60,536 nucleotides of DNA from Bacillota bacterium. Its GTDB lineage: Bacteria; Bacillota; Clostridia; DSM-8532. The translations under genes were made by a program, and so were the position numbers. Position 1 is the first letter of the stretch. The number at the start of each line of letters is the position of its first letter. The notes beneath the pieces are model-generated. The model saw only the letters and a list, made by a program, of their open reading frames with translations. It did no database searches and was not told where the DNA came from. Location: positions 1-60,536 of the forward strand of contig JAEXRM010000048.1 in assembly GCA_023440865.1 (NCBI GenBank), in the 5' to 3' direction. Positions 49,624 to 59,165 of this stretch are shown here, piece by piece.

Positions 49624-51393
49624 TTGAGTCAGGGCAAGATCGTCAAGGTCTCCGGACCGCTGGTTGTGGCCGAAGGCATGCGGGATGCGAACATGTACGA
49701 CGTGGTGCGCGTCGGTTCGCTCAACCTCGTCGGGGAAATTCTCGAAATCCGCGGGGACCGCGCCTCCATTCAGGTCTATGAGGAAACCTCGGGTCTGGGG
49801 CCCGGCGCGCCGGTCATATCCACCGGCGCCCCGTTGAGCGTGGAATTGGGCCCCGGCCTCATCGAGAACATGTTCGACGGCATCCTGCGGCCGCTCGAGG
49901 CGATGCGCAGCCAGATCGGCGACAGCATCACCCGCGGCATCCAGATCCCGTCACTCGACCGCACAAAGGTGTGGCCGTTCGAACCAGCCGTCCAGGTGGG
50001 GCAGGCTGTGGTTGCCGGCGACATCATCGGCACCGTGCAGGAGAATGGCGTGTTTTCCCATCGCATCCTGGTTCCGTACGGCGTCGCCGGCGAGATCACC
50101 GGCATCAGCCAGGGCTCGTACACCGTCGAACAGCCGGTGGCGACCGTCCGGCTCGCGGACGGCACGCACAGGGAGCTGACGATGCTGCAGAAATGGCCGG
50201 TGCGCCGCGAGCGCCCCTACGCGCAGAAGATGGCGCCCGATGCGCCGCTTCAGACTGGCCAGCGCGTCATCGACACGCTGTTTCCCATCGCCGACGGCGG
50301 TGTCGCGGCCATTCCCGGACCGTTCGGATCGGGCAAGACCGTCGTGCAGCACCAGCTCGCGAAATGGGCGTCAGCCGACCTCATCGTCTACATCGGCTGC
50401 GGCGAGCGCGGCAACGAGATGACCGACGTGCTCATGGAGTTCCCGGAGCTGAAGGATCCGCGCACCGGCGAGTCGCTGATGAAGCGCACCGTGCTCATCG
50501 CGAACACCTCCGACATGCCGGTCGCGGCCCGCGAGGCGTCCATCTACACCGGCATCACGATCGCCGAGTATTTCCGTGACCAGGGCTACAGCGTCGCGCT
50601 GATGGCCGACTCCACATCCCGCTGGGCCGAGGCGCTGCGCGAAATGTCCGGCCGTCTCGAGGAGATGCCCGGCGAGGAAGGCTACCCCGCCTATCTGGCG
50701 TCCCGTCTGGCGCAGTTCTACGAACGCGCCGGCAAGGTCAAGGTGCTTGGCAGCGAGGGCCGCGTGGGTTCCCTCAGCGCCATCGGCGCCGTGTCGCCTC
50801 CCGGCGGCGACCTGTCCGAGCCGGTCACGCAGGCGACCCTGCGCATCGTGAAGGTGTTCTGGGGTCTCGACTACAACCTGTCCTACCGTCGCCACTTCCC
50901 GGCCATCAACTGGCTGATCAGCTACTCGCTGTATTCGGACCGGCTGGAGGCGTGGTACAGGCAGAACGTCTCGCGTGAATGGCCGCAATACCGTGCGGAC
51001 ATGATGCGCATCCTGCAGGAGGAGTCGGAGCTCGACGAAATCGTGCGTCTGGTCGGCGTCGACGCCCTGTCGGCGGAAGACCGCGTCACGCTCGAGGCCG
51101 CTCGTTCCATCCGGGAAGACTACCTGCAGCAGGACGCCTTCCACGAGGTGGACACCTATGCCAGCTACCACAAGATGAACCGGCTGCTCAAGATCATCCT
51201 CACGTTTGCTGAAAGCGCACGCGATGCGGTCGGCAAGGGTGCGGACATCCGCTGTATCTTTGACATGCCCGTCCGGGTCCGCATCGGCCGCGCCAAGTAT
51301 GTGCCCGAGTATGAGGTGGACGCCGAGTTCGACGCCATCGAGCGGGAGCTCGCCGAGCAGGTGCAGGCCATGACCGCGAAGGAGGTCGGATAA
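49624..51393 (+). CDS. ntpA: V/A-type ATPase catalytic subunit A
   Basis: A 589-residue catalytic subunit. It has the N-terminal barrel (GKIVKVSGPLVVAEGM), the inserted A-specific domain, the P-loop GPFGSGKTVVQHQLAKW near residue 230, and GCGERGNEM. It hydrolyses ATP to drive the rotor. The start is TTG at 49624, seven bases after GGAGG; no ATG fits the conserved N-terminus, so the rare start is well supported. The stop lies directly against the ntpB ATG. Confidence 0.94.
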   Translation: MSQGKIVKVSGPLVVAEGMRDANMYDVVRVGSLNLVGEILEIRGDRASIQVYEETSGLGPGAPVISTGAPLSVELGPGLIENMFDGILRPLEAMRSQIGDSITRGIQIPSLDRTKVWPFEPAVQVGQAVVAGDIIGTVQENGVFSHRILVPYGVAGEITGISQGSYTVEQPVATVRLADGTHRELTMLQKWPVRRERPYAQKMAPDAPLQTGQRVIDTLFPIADGGVAAIPGPFGSGKTVVQHQLAKWASADLIVYIGCGERGNEMTDVLMEFPELKDPRTGESLMKRTVLIANTSDMPVAAREASIYTGITIAEYFRDQGYSVALMADSTSRWAEALREMSGRLEEMPGEEGYPAYLASRLAQFYERAGKVKVLGSEGRVGSLSAIGAVSPPGGDLSEPVTQATLRIVKVFWGLDYNLSYRRHFPAINWLISYSLYSDRLEAWYRQNVSREWPQYRADMMRILQEESELDEIVRLVGVDALSAEDRVTLEAARSIREDYLQQDAFHEVDTYASYHKMNRLLKIILTFAESARDAVGKGADIRCIFDMPVRVRIGRAKYVPEYEVDAEFDAIERELAEQVQAMTAKEVG

Positions 51394-52785
51394 ATGCTGA
51401 AGGAATACAAGTCCCTCGCGGAGGTGGCCGGCCCGCTGATGCTGGTCCACGATGTCGAGGGGGTCACGTACAACGAAATCGGTGAAATCACGCTGGCCAA
51501 CGGGGAGATCCGCCGCGCGAAGGTGCTCGAGGTCAACGGGAACCATGCGCTCGTGCAGCTGTTCGAGAACGCGGTCGGCATCAACCTCTCCAACAGCAAG
51601 ATCCGCTTCCTCGGGCACGGACTGGAGCTGCCGGTTTCCGAGGATCTGCTCGGGCGCGTGTTCGACGGCCTGGGCAAGCCCATCGACGGCGGCCCCGCAA
51701 TTCTGGCCGAGAAGCGGGTCGACATCAACGGCCTGCCGATGAATCCGGCGGCCCGCAACTATCCCGACGAGTTCATCCAGACGGGCGTTTCCGCCATCGA
51801 CGGACTGAACACGCTGGTCCGCGGGCAGAAGCTGCCGATCTTCTCGGCCTCCGGTCTGCCGCATGCCCAGCTGGCCGCCCAGATCGCGCGCCAGGCGAAG
51901 GTCCGCGGCACCGACACGAAGTTTGCCGTCGTCTTCGCCGCCATCGGCATCACCTTCGAGGAAGCCGACTTCTTCATCAACGATTTCCGGCAGACCGGCG
52001 CCATCGACCGGACGGTGCTGTTCATGAACCTCGCGAACGATCCGGCCGTCGAGCGCATCGCGACCCCGCGCATGGCGCTGACCGCCGCCGAGTACCTGGC
52101 GTTCGAGAAGGACATGCACGTGCTGGTCATCCTCACCGACATCACCAACTACGCCGAGGCGCTGCGCGAGGTTTCCGCCGCCCGCAAGGAGGTTCCCGGC
52201 CGCCGCGGCTATCCTGGCTACCTGTACACCGACCTGGCGAGCATGTACGAACGCGCCGGCCGCATCCGCGGCAAGGAAGGCTCGATCACGATGATCCCCA
52301 TCCTCACGATGCCCGAGGATGACAAGACCCATCCCATTCCCGACCTCACCGGCTACATCACGGAAGGGCAGATCATCCTCAACCGCGACCTGTACAAGAA
52401 GGGCGTCCAGCCCCCGGTCGACGTGCTGCCTTCGCTGTCGCGCCTCAAGGACAAGGGCATCGGTCGCAACAAGACGCGCGAGGATCATGCCAACACCATG
52501 AACCAGCTCTTCGCCGCCTACGCCCGAGGCAAGGAGGCCAAGGAACTGGCCACCATCCTCGGCGAGGCAGCCCTGACGGAGGTCGACCGGCTGTATGCGA
52601 AGTTCGCCGACGCCTTTGAGAAACGCTATGTGTCGCAGGGCTATGTGACCGACCGCAGCATCGAGGACACGCTCACGCTGGGCTGGGAGCTGCTGTCGAT
52701 CCTGCCGGAAACGGAGCTCAAGCGCATCCGCGTGGAGTTCATCCAGAAGTACCACCCGGCGCACCGCACGGCGGAACAGGGTTGA
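51394..52785 (+). CDS. ntpB: V/A-type ATPase regulatory subunit B
   Basis: A 463-residue non-catalytic partner of subunit A. As usual for B subunits, the P-loop is degenerate (FSASGLPHAQLA in place of GxxGxGKT), while the arginine-finger region and GYPGYLYTDLA are kept. AAGGAGG lies eight bases before the ATG, inside the end of ntpA. Confidence 0.95.
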   Translation: MLKEYKSLAEVAGPLMLVHDVEGVTYNEIGEITLANGEIRRAKVLEVNGNHALVQLFENAVGINLSNSKIRFLGHGLELPVSEDLLGRVFDGLGKPIDGGPAILAEKRVDINGLPMNPAARNYPDEFIQTGVSAIDGLNTLVRGQKLPIFSASGLPHAQLAAQIARQAKVRGTDTKFAVVFAAIGITFEEADFFINDFRQTGAIDRTVLFMNLANDPAVERIATPRMALTAAEYLAFEKDMHVLVILTDITNYAEALREVSAARKEVPGRRGYPGYLYTDLASMYERAGRIRGKEGSITMIPILTMPEDDKTHPIPDLTGYITEGQIILNRDLYKKGVQPPVDVLPSLSRLKDKGIGRNKTREDHANTMNQLFAAYARGKEAKELATILGEAALTEVDRLYAKFADAFEKRYVSQGYVTDRSIEDTLTLGWELLSILPETELKRIRVEFIQKYHPAHRTAEQG

Positions 52786-52806
52786 TGCGGCAAGGAGGAT
52801 GATTCC

Positions 52807-53487
52807 GTGGCCCGATTGAATGTCAATCCCACCCGCATGGTCCTGACAAACCTCAAGCGGCGGCTCAAGACCGCCCAGCGCGGGCACAAGCTGCTCAAGG
52901 ACACGCGCGACGAGCTGATGAAGCAGTTTCTGGACATCGTTCGCGAGAACCGGAAGGTCCGCGGGGAGGTCGAGGAGCTGCTGACCCAGGCGCATGGCCG
53001 CTTTCTGATGGCGCGCGCCGTCATGAGCAACGACGCGATGGAGGAGGCGCTCTGCTTCCCGAAGGTCAAGGTGTCGCTGGAAGCCTCGCTGCGCAACATC
53101 ATGAGCGTCAATGTGCCCCAGTTTGCGTTCCAAACCGGGGATACCGCCGAAGGGGACATCTATCCGTATGGTTACGCGACGACCTCCGGCGAGCTCGACG
53201 GCGCGATTGCCGCCTTCTCCGCCGTGGCGCCGCTGCTGCTGCGGCTGGCTGAGCTCGAGAAAGCCGCCCAGCTGCTGGCGGATGAAATCGAGAAGACCCG
53301 CCGCCGTGTCAATGCCCTCGAGTATGTCATGATCCCCAACCTGCAGGAAACAATCAAGTACATTGTCATGAAGCTGGATGAGAACGAGCGCGGCAACCTC
53401 ACACGTCTAATGAAGGTCAAGGACATGATGCTCGAGCAGGCCAGGCAGGCCCAGATCCGTGAGGACCAGGCAGCCGGACTGGCGTAG
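52807..53487 (+). CDS. ntpD: V/A-type ATPase rotor subunit D
   Basis: A 226-residue rotor axle with long N- and C-terminal helices (LNVNPTRMVLTNLKRRLKTA near the start; RVNALEYVMIPNLQETIKYI near 175), both typical of the family. The start is GTG at 52807 after AAGGAGG. It ends the ATPase operon; no terminator follows before the deacetylase gene. Confidence 0.94.
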   Translation: MARLNVNPTRMVLTNLKRRLKTAQRGHKLLKDTRDELMKQFLDIVRENRKVRGEVEELLTQAHGRFLMARAVMSNDAMEEALCFPKVKVSLEASLRNIMSVNVPQFAFQTGDTAEGDIYPYGYATTSGELDGAIAAFSAVAPLLLRLAELEKAAQLLADEIEKTRRRVNALEYVMIPNLQETIKYIVMKLDENERGNLTRLMKVKDMMLEQARQAQIREDQAAGLA

Positions 53488-53643
53488 GCACCCGGTCCGG
53501 TTCCCGGAAGGGATCCATGGCATGGCCACCATATGCGTGCAAGAAACGATGATATGGGCAGGCGTACGACGTGTCGGGAATATCGGCATGCTTCGGCAGA
53601 CGACGTTTCCTGGTTGCTCGGTATGCCGGGGGAGGCAAGCGGC

Positions 53644-54510
53644 ATGGTATTTGGGAAACACAAGGCGGAATGCTATGTGCCCGACGGGATCCCGTCCGAG
53701 GCGGCCATGGACAGGGCGACGATCGCGGCGGTTGGCGCGCATCCCGACGATCTGGAGATCATGGCGCTTTCCGGTATCCTCGAAGCCAGGCGGCTTGGCG
53801 GGAAACGGTTCCTTGGCATCGTGGCCACGCCCGGATCGACGGAGCCCAGAACCGGGGTCTACTCAGGCCTCTCCTACGATGACCTGCGGGAGATCCGCCG
53901 CGACGAACAGCGTCTGGCGGCCGATATCGGCGACTACTCGGGCGTCGTGCAGCTGATGTACGAAAGCCGTGAGGTGAAGGATCCCCGCGAGGCGGGTCTG
54001 TTCCTCGACCTGAAGGCGATATTCGAACGGACGCGCCCCGAGGCGGTATACCTGCACAACCCCTTTGACCGGCATGACACCCATGTGGCCGTCTGCCTGC
54101 GTTCGCTGCAGGCGATCCGTGCCGCGTCGGAGGCGACCGGCTGGCTGCCCGGGAAGGTGTACGGGTGTGCGAGCTGGCGAGGCCTCGACTGGCTGGTCCA
54201 CCATGACCGGATCGCTTTGCCGATCCATGATCCGGACCATCTTTCCGAACAGCTCATCCATGCCTACAAGTCGCAGTATGCACAAGACTCGCAGTTCGAG
54301 GCGGCCCTCCGCGGCCGGCGCATCGTCAATGCCATCCACCAGGAGTCGCATGCCCTCGGTCTTGCGCAGGAGGTGGATCATGTCATGGACATGATGCCGC
54401 TCGTTCGGGCGCAGACGCTTGATATGGCCGAATACATGGGTCATGTCCTGCATCATTTCGAACAGGACGCACTGGAACGGGTGGCACGTTTCACGGGAAA
54501 GGACAAGTGA
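53644..54510 (+). CDS. LmbE/PIG-L family zinc deacetylase
   Basis: A 288-residue protein with the zinc motif GAHPDDLE and the later HDTHVAV, plus HNPFDRH, all as in PIG-L/LmbE enzymes that remove N-acetyl groups from amino sugars. The exact substrate (GlcNAc conjugate, thiol cofactor precursor or other) is unknown. A start at 53644 is favoured by GGGGGAGG eight bases upstream. The frame is open for 37 more codons but without similarity. It follows ntpD by 156 bases with no terminator, so it may be partly read through from the ATPase operon. Confidence 0.85.
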   Translation: MVFGKHKAECYVPDGIPSEAAMDRATIAAVGAHPDDLEIMALSGILEARRLGGKRFLGIVATPGSTEPRTGVYSGLSYDDLREIRRDEQRLAADIGDYSGVVQLMYESREVKDPREAGLFLDLKAIFERTRPEAVYLHNPFDRHDTHVAVCLRSLQAIRAASEATGWLPGKVYGCASWRGLDWLVHHDRIALPIHDPDHLSEQLIHAYKSQYAQDSQFEAALRGRRIVNAIHQESHALGLAQEVDHVMDMMPLVRAQTLDMAEYMGHVLHHFEQDALERVARFTGKDK

Positions 54511-54557
54511 CCGGCACACGATACGGCGTGCCTGCATGCCGGATGCCTCCGGGGCCA

Positions 54558-54585
54558 TTGCCTGCCGGCAGGTTCCCGATATAAA
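54558..54585 (+). promoter_or_regulatory. Promoter of the antiporter/GH95 operon with palindrome
   Basis: TTGCCT (54558-54563) and TATAAA (54580-54585) are 16 bases apart. A perfect 12-bp palindrome CCTGCCGGCAGG (54561-54572) covers the end of the -35 and part of the spacer, a common place for a repressor or activator site. Confidence 0.65.
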
Positions 54586-54680
54586 ATGTACCGAGGGCCG
54601 ATGCCTTCTGCGAGCGAATCGCAGGTGCATTGGCCTTTTTTCTGGGTGCGGGATGCAGTGCTGCTGAAAGGAAGACCCAC

Positions 54681-55916
54681 ATGCTGCTATCGCTCGCGTT
54701 GCTCTTTCTGGTCGGTATGGCCTGCGGAAAACTGTTCGAGAAGATCGGCATCCCCAGCCTGCTGGGGATGCTGCTCTCGGGCATGCTGCTGGGCCCCCGT
54801 GCGCTGGGGCTGCTGGACGGCACCCTGCTGTCGATATCTGCGGAGCTGCGCCAGATCGCCCTGATCATCATCCTGACGCGGGCAGGCCTGGGTCTGGATG
54901 TCCATGACCTGAAAAAGGTGGGGCGGCCCGCCCTCCTGATGTGCTTCGTGCCGGCTACCCTGGAGATCGCCGGCATGATGCTGCTTGCACCCCGGCTGCT
55001 CGGTGTGGGGTTGCTGGACGCCGTCATCCTCGGTACGGTGGTTGCGGCGGTTTCGCCGGCGGTGGTCGTGCCCCGCATGCTCAGGCTCATGGAAAGCGGA
55101 TTCGGGCGGCGCAAGGGCATCCCCCAGATGATCATGGCCGGCGCCTCGGTGGACGATGTGTACGTCATCGTGCTGTTCACCGCCTTCACCGGGCTGGCAC
55201 GGGGCGGTTCCATCACACCGGCCGTGTTTCTGGACATTCCGGTTGCCATCGTGCTCGGCCTGGCAGGGGGGATCGCTGCGGGACTCGTGCTATCCCGCCT
55301 GTTCGCGCGGTTCCATATCCGCGACACCGGAAAGGTGCTGATCATCCTGTCCATCGCGTTCCTGCTCGTCGCGGCGGAACACGCCCTGCAGGCGGTCGTC
55401 GGCTTCTCGGGACTGCTGGCGGTCATGGCCATGGGCGCAGCCCTCCGTCAGAAGCGGCACGAGGTGTCCAAACGCCTTTCAGGCAAGTTCTCCAAGCTGT
55501 GGGTCGGTGCGGAGGTGCTGCTGTTCGTCCTCGTCGGTGCGACCGTCAACATCGAATATGCCGCAAGGGAGGGCGTTGCGGCCCTGCTGCTGGTGGTGGG
55601 CGTCATGCTGTTCCGACAGGCAGGTGTGCTGCTGAGCCTGACGGGAACCGCCCTCAATCGCCGCGAACGTCTGTTCTGCTGCATGGCCTACATGCCCAAG
55701 GCGACCGTGCAGGCCGCCATCGGCGGGCTGCCTCTTGCCATGGGACTTGCAGCGGGCGATACCATCCTGACGGTTGCGGTTCTGTCGATTCTCGTCACGG
55801 CGCCGCTGGGGGCCGTTCTGATGGACAGAACCTGCAAGCTGCTGCTCACCCGCGATGACGGCACCACGCCGGCACCAGTCGAAGCGCCATCCGGCGCGGT
55901 CAAGGAGCGTACATGA
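54681..55916 (+). CDS. Monovalent cation/proton antiporter (CPA type)
   Basis: A 411-residue carrier with about twelve to thirteen membrane segments. It has LLGMLLSGMLLGPRALG at the start, ILTRAGLGLD in the middle, and the paired acidic motif GASVDDVYVIVLF, which marks the ion site of cation/proton antiporters. AAAGGAAG precedes the ATG at 54681. Its stop overlaps the GH95 start (ATGA), so the two are translationally coupled. The link to a fucosidase is unusual: it might move protons or Na+ during sugar use, or transport something else. Confidence 0.85.
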   Translation: MLLSLALLFLVGMACGKLFEKIGIPSLLGMLLSGMLLGPRALGLLDGTLLSISAELRQIALIIILTRAGLGLDVHDLKKVGRPALLMCFVPATLEIAGMMLLAPRLLGVGLLDAVILGTVVAAVSPAVVVPRMLRLMESGFGRRKGIPQMIMAGASVDDVYVIVLFTAFTGLARGGSITPAVFLDIPVAIVLGLAGGIAAGLVLSRLFARFHIRDTGKVLIILSIAFLLVAAEHALQAVVGFSGLLAVMAMGAALRQKRHEVSKRLSGKFSKLWVGAEVLLFVLVGATVNIEYAAREGVAALLLVVGVMLFRQAGVLLSLTGTALNRRERLFCCMAYMPKATVQAAIGGLPLAMGLAAGDTILTVAVLSILVTAPLGAVLMDRTCKLLLTRDDGTTPAPVEAPSGAVKERT

Positions 55917-58285
55917 CGGGCTCACATGTCTTGTGGTACAAACACCCGGCACAAAGCTGGAATGAAGCGCTCCCGGTCGGCAATGGCCGCATGGGCGGCA
56001 TGGTGTACGGCCGCCCGGCGCAGGAGCGCATCCAACTCAACGAGGACAGCGTCTGGTACGGCGATCCCATCGACCGCAACAATCCAGACGCGCTGCAGCA
56101 TCTTCCGCGCATTCGGCAGATGCTGCTTTCAGGCAGCATACGGGAAGCGGAGGAGCTCGCGGCGCTTGCCCTGTCCGGCGTCCCGGAGAGCCAGCGTCCG
56201 TATCAAAGCCTCGGCTCGCTTGAGATCGATTTCCGCTTCGATGCCGGTACGGTGACCGATTACGTGCGCGTTCTCGACCTCGACCGGGCAGAGTCCGTCG
56301 TCCGCTTCATGGCGGAGGGGGTGCGGTACGAGCGCACGCTGCTTGTCAGCGCGGTCGATCAGGTCATGGCCCTGCGCATGACGGCGGACAAGCCCGGCAG
56401 CATCTCCTTCCGCGCGTGCCTGCGCCGGGGGCGGTACCTTGATGCGGTGAAGGCGGAAGGCGGCGATACCATCGCCATGCATGTGGGCTGCGGCACCGGT
56501 CCCAGGGGCATACGCTGCTGCGCGAAGGTGCGCGCGGTCGCGGAAGGCGGCGTCGTGGAGACGGTCGGTGAGTTCCTCACCGTCCGCGATGCGGACGCGG
56601 TCACCCTGCTGGTGGTGGCGTCCACCTCCTTCTACCATGCCGACTTCGCCGCGCAGTGCGATGCCTGGCTGAACAAGGCTGTGGCCAAGCCGTTCGCCTG
56701 TCTGCAGGCCGACCATCGCGTCGAACATGCCGCATTGTTCGGCCGCATGTCCCTTTCCCTGTCGGACGAACCGCTTCCCGCGGTTGTGGCGATGAAATCC
56801 GAAGGGGACCCCGCCGATGACGGCATGCCGCCACAGATGTCCTCGGATGACCCGACCTTCCCGTTTGACGGCCCCGACACGGCGGAGCGGCTTGCCGGAT
56901 TCCGGGAAGGCAGGTGCGATCCCGATCTGATCGCCACCTACTTCCAGTATGGCCGGTACCTGCTCATCGGTTCCAGCCGGCCGGGCACCCAGCCCGCCAA
57001 CCTGCAGGGCATCTGGAACGAACACTTCCTGCCACCCTGGGACAGCAAGTACACCATCAACATCAACACCCAGATGAACTACTGGCCGGCGGAAACCTGC
57101 AACCTGTCCGAATGCCACCTGCCCCTGTTCGACCTCGTCGAGCGGATGCGCGAACCGGGCCGGCATACGGCGCGGACCATGTATGGCTGCCGGGGCTTCG
57201 TCGCCCATCACAACACGGACATTTGGGGCGACACCGCTCCACAGGATATCTGGATCCCCGCCACCTACTGGCCCATGGGCGCGGCCTGGCTGTGCCTGCA
57301 TCTGTGGGAGCATTACCAGTTCACGCTCGACAATGACTTCCTCGAGCGGGCCTATGGCACCATGAAGGAGGCTGCCGAGTTCTTTGCCGATTTTCTTGAG
57401 GCTGACCCAAAGGGGCGACTCGTAACAGTCCCCTCCGTATCGCCGGAGAACACCTACATCCTGCCGTCCGGAGAAAAGGGCTGTCTGTGCGCGGGTCCCT
57501 CCATGGACAGCCAGATTCTGTTCGCCCTGTTCTCCAACTGCATCGAGGCGGCCGGCTTGCTCGGCCGCGACACCGCGTTCGCCGGCGAGCTCGCCGCGTT
57601 GCGCGATCGGCTGCCGGCACCGCAAATCGGGCGTCACGGACAGCTCCAGGAATGGACCGAGGACTACGAGGAGGAGGAGCCGGGACACCGGCACATCTCC
57701 CACCTGTTCGGCCTGCACCCGGGCCGGCAGTTCACTGTCCGCCACTCGCCGGAACTCGCCGAGGCCGCCAAGACAACCCTGAGGCGGCGCCTGGCGCATG
57801 GCGGCGGGCACACCGGCTGGAGCCGCGCCTGGATCATCAACCTGTGGGCGCGCCTGAAGGAAGGAGAAACCGCATACGAGAACGTGTGCGCGCTGCTGGC
57901 GAAGTCCACGCTCGACAACCTGCTCGACAATCATCCGCCCTTCCAGATCGATGGCAATTTCGGCGCTACCGCCGGCATTGCGGAAATGCTGATGCAGAGT
58001 CATGAGGGCGGCATCGAGCTGCTGCCTGCGCTGCCGGAGGCATGGAAGGCCGGACATGTGGCCGGCCTTGTCGCCCGGGGTGGATTCGAGGTGGAGATGA
58101 TGTGGCGGGAGGGTCGCGTGCGTCATGCGACTGTCTTCTCCCGAAGCGGCCAGCCCTGCACATTGCTTGTGCGCGGTGCCGTCTCGATCGACTGCGACGG
58201 TGTTCCGGTTCATCCCGTACTCATCGAAGACGGATGGCGCTTCGCGACGGAACAGGGCAAACGGTATCGCGTCATCCCGGAATGA
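55913..58285 (+). CDS. Alpha-L-fucosidase, glycoside hydrolase family 95
   Basis: A 790-residue GH95 enzyme. It opens with the family marker LPVGNGRMGGMVYG and RIQLNEDSVWYGDP. The (alpha/alpha)6 barrel holds NTQMNYWPAETCNL, HHNTDIWGD, EWTEDYEEEEPGHRHISHLFG and NLLDNHPPFQIDGNFG, including the expected catalytic Glu/Asp and Asn residues. GH95 fucosidases are inverting and favour terminal alpha-1,2 fucose, as on mucin and milk glycans; some members act on galactose. No signal peptide is visible, so import must come first. AAGGAG precedes the ATG that overlaps the antiporter stop. Confidence 0.93.
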   Translation: MTGSHVLWYKHPAQSWNEALPVGNGRMGGMVYGRPAQERIQLNEDSVWYGDPIDRNNPDALQHLPRIRQMLLSGSIREAEELAALALSGVPESQRPYQSLGSLEIDFRFDAGTVTDYVRVLDLDRAESVVRFMAEGVRYERTLLVSAVDQVMALRMTADKPGSISFRACLRRGRYLDAVKAEGGDTIAMHVGCGTGPRGIRCCAKVRAVAEGGVVETVGEFLTVRDADAVTLLVVASTSFYHADFAAQCDAWLNKAVAKPFACLQADHRVEHAALFGRMSLSLSDEPLPAVVAMKSEGDPADDGMPPQMSSDDPTFPFDGPDTAERLAGFREGRCDPDLIATYFQYGRYLLIGSSRPGTQPANLQGIWNEHFLPPWDSKYTININTQMNYWPAETCNLSECHLPLFDLVERMREPGRHTARTMYGCRGFVAHHNTDIWGDTAPQDIWIPATYWPMGAAWLCLHLWEHYQFTLDNDFLERAYGTMKEAAEFFADFLEADPKGRLVTVPSVSPENTYILPSGEKGCLCAGPSMDSQILFALFSNCIEAAGLLGRDTAFAGELAALRDRLPAPQIGRHGQLQEWTEDYEEEEPGHRHISHLFGLHPGRQFTVRHSPELAEAAKTTLRRRLAHGGGHTGWSRAWIINLWARLKEGETAYENVCALLAKSTLDNLLDNHPPFQIDGNFGATAGIAEMLMQSHEGGIELLPALPEAWKAGHVAGLVARGGFEVEMMWREGRVRHATVFSRSGQPCTLLVRGAVSIDCDGVPVHPVLIEDGWRFATEQGKRYRVIPE

Positions 58286-58315
58286 TGTACGGCATGCCGG
58301 CGAACGGAAAGACCT

Positions 58316-58351
58316 GGGATTCCGTCAGCAGCATGACGGGTTCCCCCTTTT
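58316..58351 (+). terminator. Probable terminator of the antiporter/GH95 operon
   Basis: CCGTCA (58322-58327) pairs with TGACGG (58334-58339), and GGGA/TCCC extend the stem beyond a small internal loop. TTTT follows. It lies 30 bases after the GH95 stop. Confidence 0.6.
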
Positions 58352-58355
58352 CGTC

Positions 58356-58397
58356 TTGCGTGCCGCGGTGCGAAGGATTATAATGAACGTAGTTCAT
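58356..58397 (+). promoter_or_regulatory. tetR promoter with TetR operator
   Basis: TTGCGT (58356-58361) and TATAAT (58379-58384) are 17 bases apart. The operator ATGAAC-GTA-GTTCAT (58383-58397) overlaps the last two bases of the -10 and covers the transcription start. The same arms recur before the MFS gene at 59094, so the regulator probably binds both. Confidence 0.88.
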
Positions 58398-58413
58398 AAA
58401 AGGTGGAGCCATT

Positions 58414-59001
58414 ATGCCCAAAGTACTGCCCCATGTCCGTGACGATATCTGCCGCACCGCCCGTCAGATGCTGGCGGAAGAAAACTACGCCGATTTCAGC
58501 ATCCGGAATGTCGCTGTCCGCTGTGGCATCGGCATGGGCACAATCTACAACTACTTCGCCTCCAAGGAGGACATCGTCGCCGACATCCTGCTGGCAGACT
58601 GGGATGTCATCCTGCGGCGCATGGATCATGCGAACCGCGTGACCGCTTCGCCCTTGGAGCGGTTGGAAACACATTTCGGCCTGCTGCGCGAGTTCCTTGC
58701 CATCTTTCACGGCGCGTGGCTGCGCCAGGGCATGATGGCGATCGATCAGGAGACGCTGCAGAAGCACCGTTGCCGGAGGAACGACTACCGCGCCCAGTTG
58801 ACGGAGCGCATTGTGCGCGCCATCCGTCACAGTGCGCCGGACGGTGCTTCCGATGACCCGGCCTGGGTTCACGCGGACCAGATCGCGCGCCTGTTCCTCA
58901 GTCTTGCGCCGGAAACGGAATACCCGTTCAGCCGGCTCGCGCCCGCCATCGCGGCGTTGATTCCGCTGTGCGGGCCGGATGCGGCGCCAGGCAGTGCCTG
59001 A
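58414..59001 (+). CDS. TetR/AcrR-family repressor
   Basis: A 195-residue regulator with a TetR N-terminal helix-turn-helix (FSIRNVAVRCGIGMGTIYNYFASKEDI spans about residues 28-54) and a divergent ligand-binding C-terminal part. It lies between two copies of the ATGAAC-N3-GTTCAT site, one over its own promoter and one before the MFS exporter, the standard arrangement for a drug-responsive repressor. GGTGGAG precedes the ATG. Confidence 0.9.
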   Translation: MPKVLPHVRDDICRTARQMLAEENYADFSIRNVAVRCGIGMGTIYNYFASKEDIVADILLADWDVILRRMDHANRVTASPLERLETHFGLLREFLAIFHGAWLRQGMMAIDQETLQKHRCRRNDYRAQLTERIVRAIRHSAPDGASDDPAWVHADQIARLFLSLAPETEYPFSRLAPAIAALIPLCGPDAAPGSA

Positions 59002-59083
59002 GGTGCCGTCGTCGGAACCGGAAGTGCGAGGGTCCGGGTCCCCACCCACATGCATGCGTTTTTCTTGCTCCGCGCAAGTTGCT

Positions 59084-59113
59084 TTGTCTCAAAATGAACA
59101 TTGTTCATCAAAT
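59084..59113 (+). promoter_or_regulatory. MFS exporter promoter with TetR operator
   Basis: ATGAAC-ATT-GTTCAT (59094-59108) has the same six-base arms as the tetR operator. It lies between TTGTCT (59084-59089) and TCAAAT (59108-59113), an 18-base spaced, moderate promoter, so binding would block it. Confidence 0.8.
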
Positions 59114-59165
59114 CGTGAACCCGGCTCAGCATAGCAAACCATTTCAGGAACGAAAGGAACCCCGC

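Noticed and set aside
50371..53133. A 920-codon minus-strand open frame opposite ntpA, ntpB and ntpD
   Set aside because: The plus-strand genes are certain. The antisense frame is low-complexity (Asp/His/Leu/Val rich) and has no ribosome site of note.
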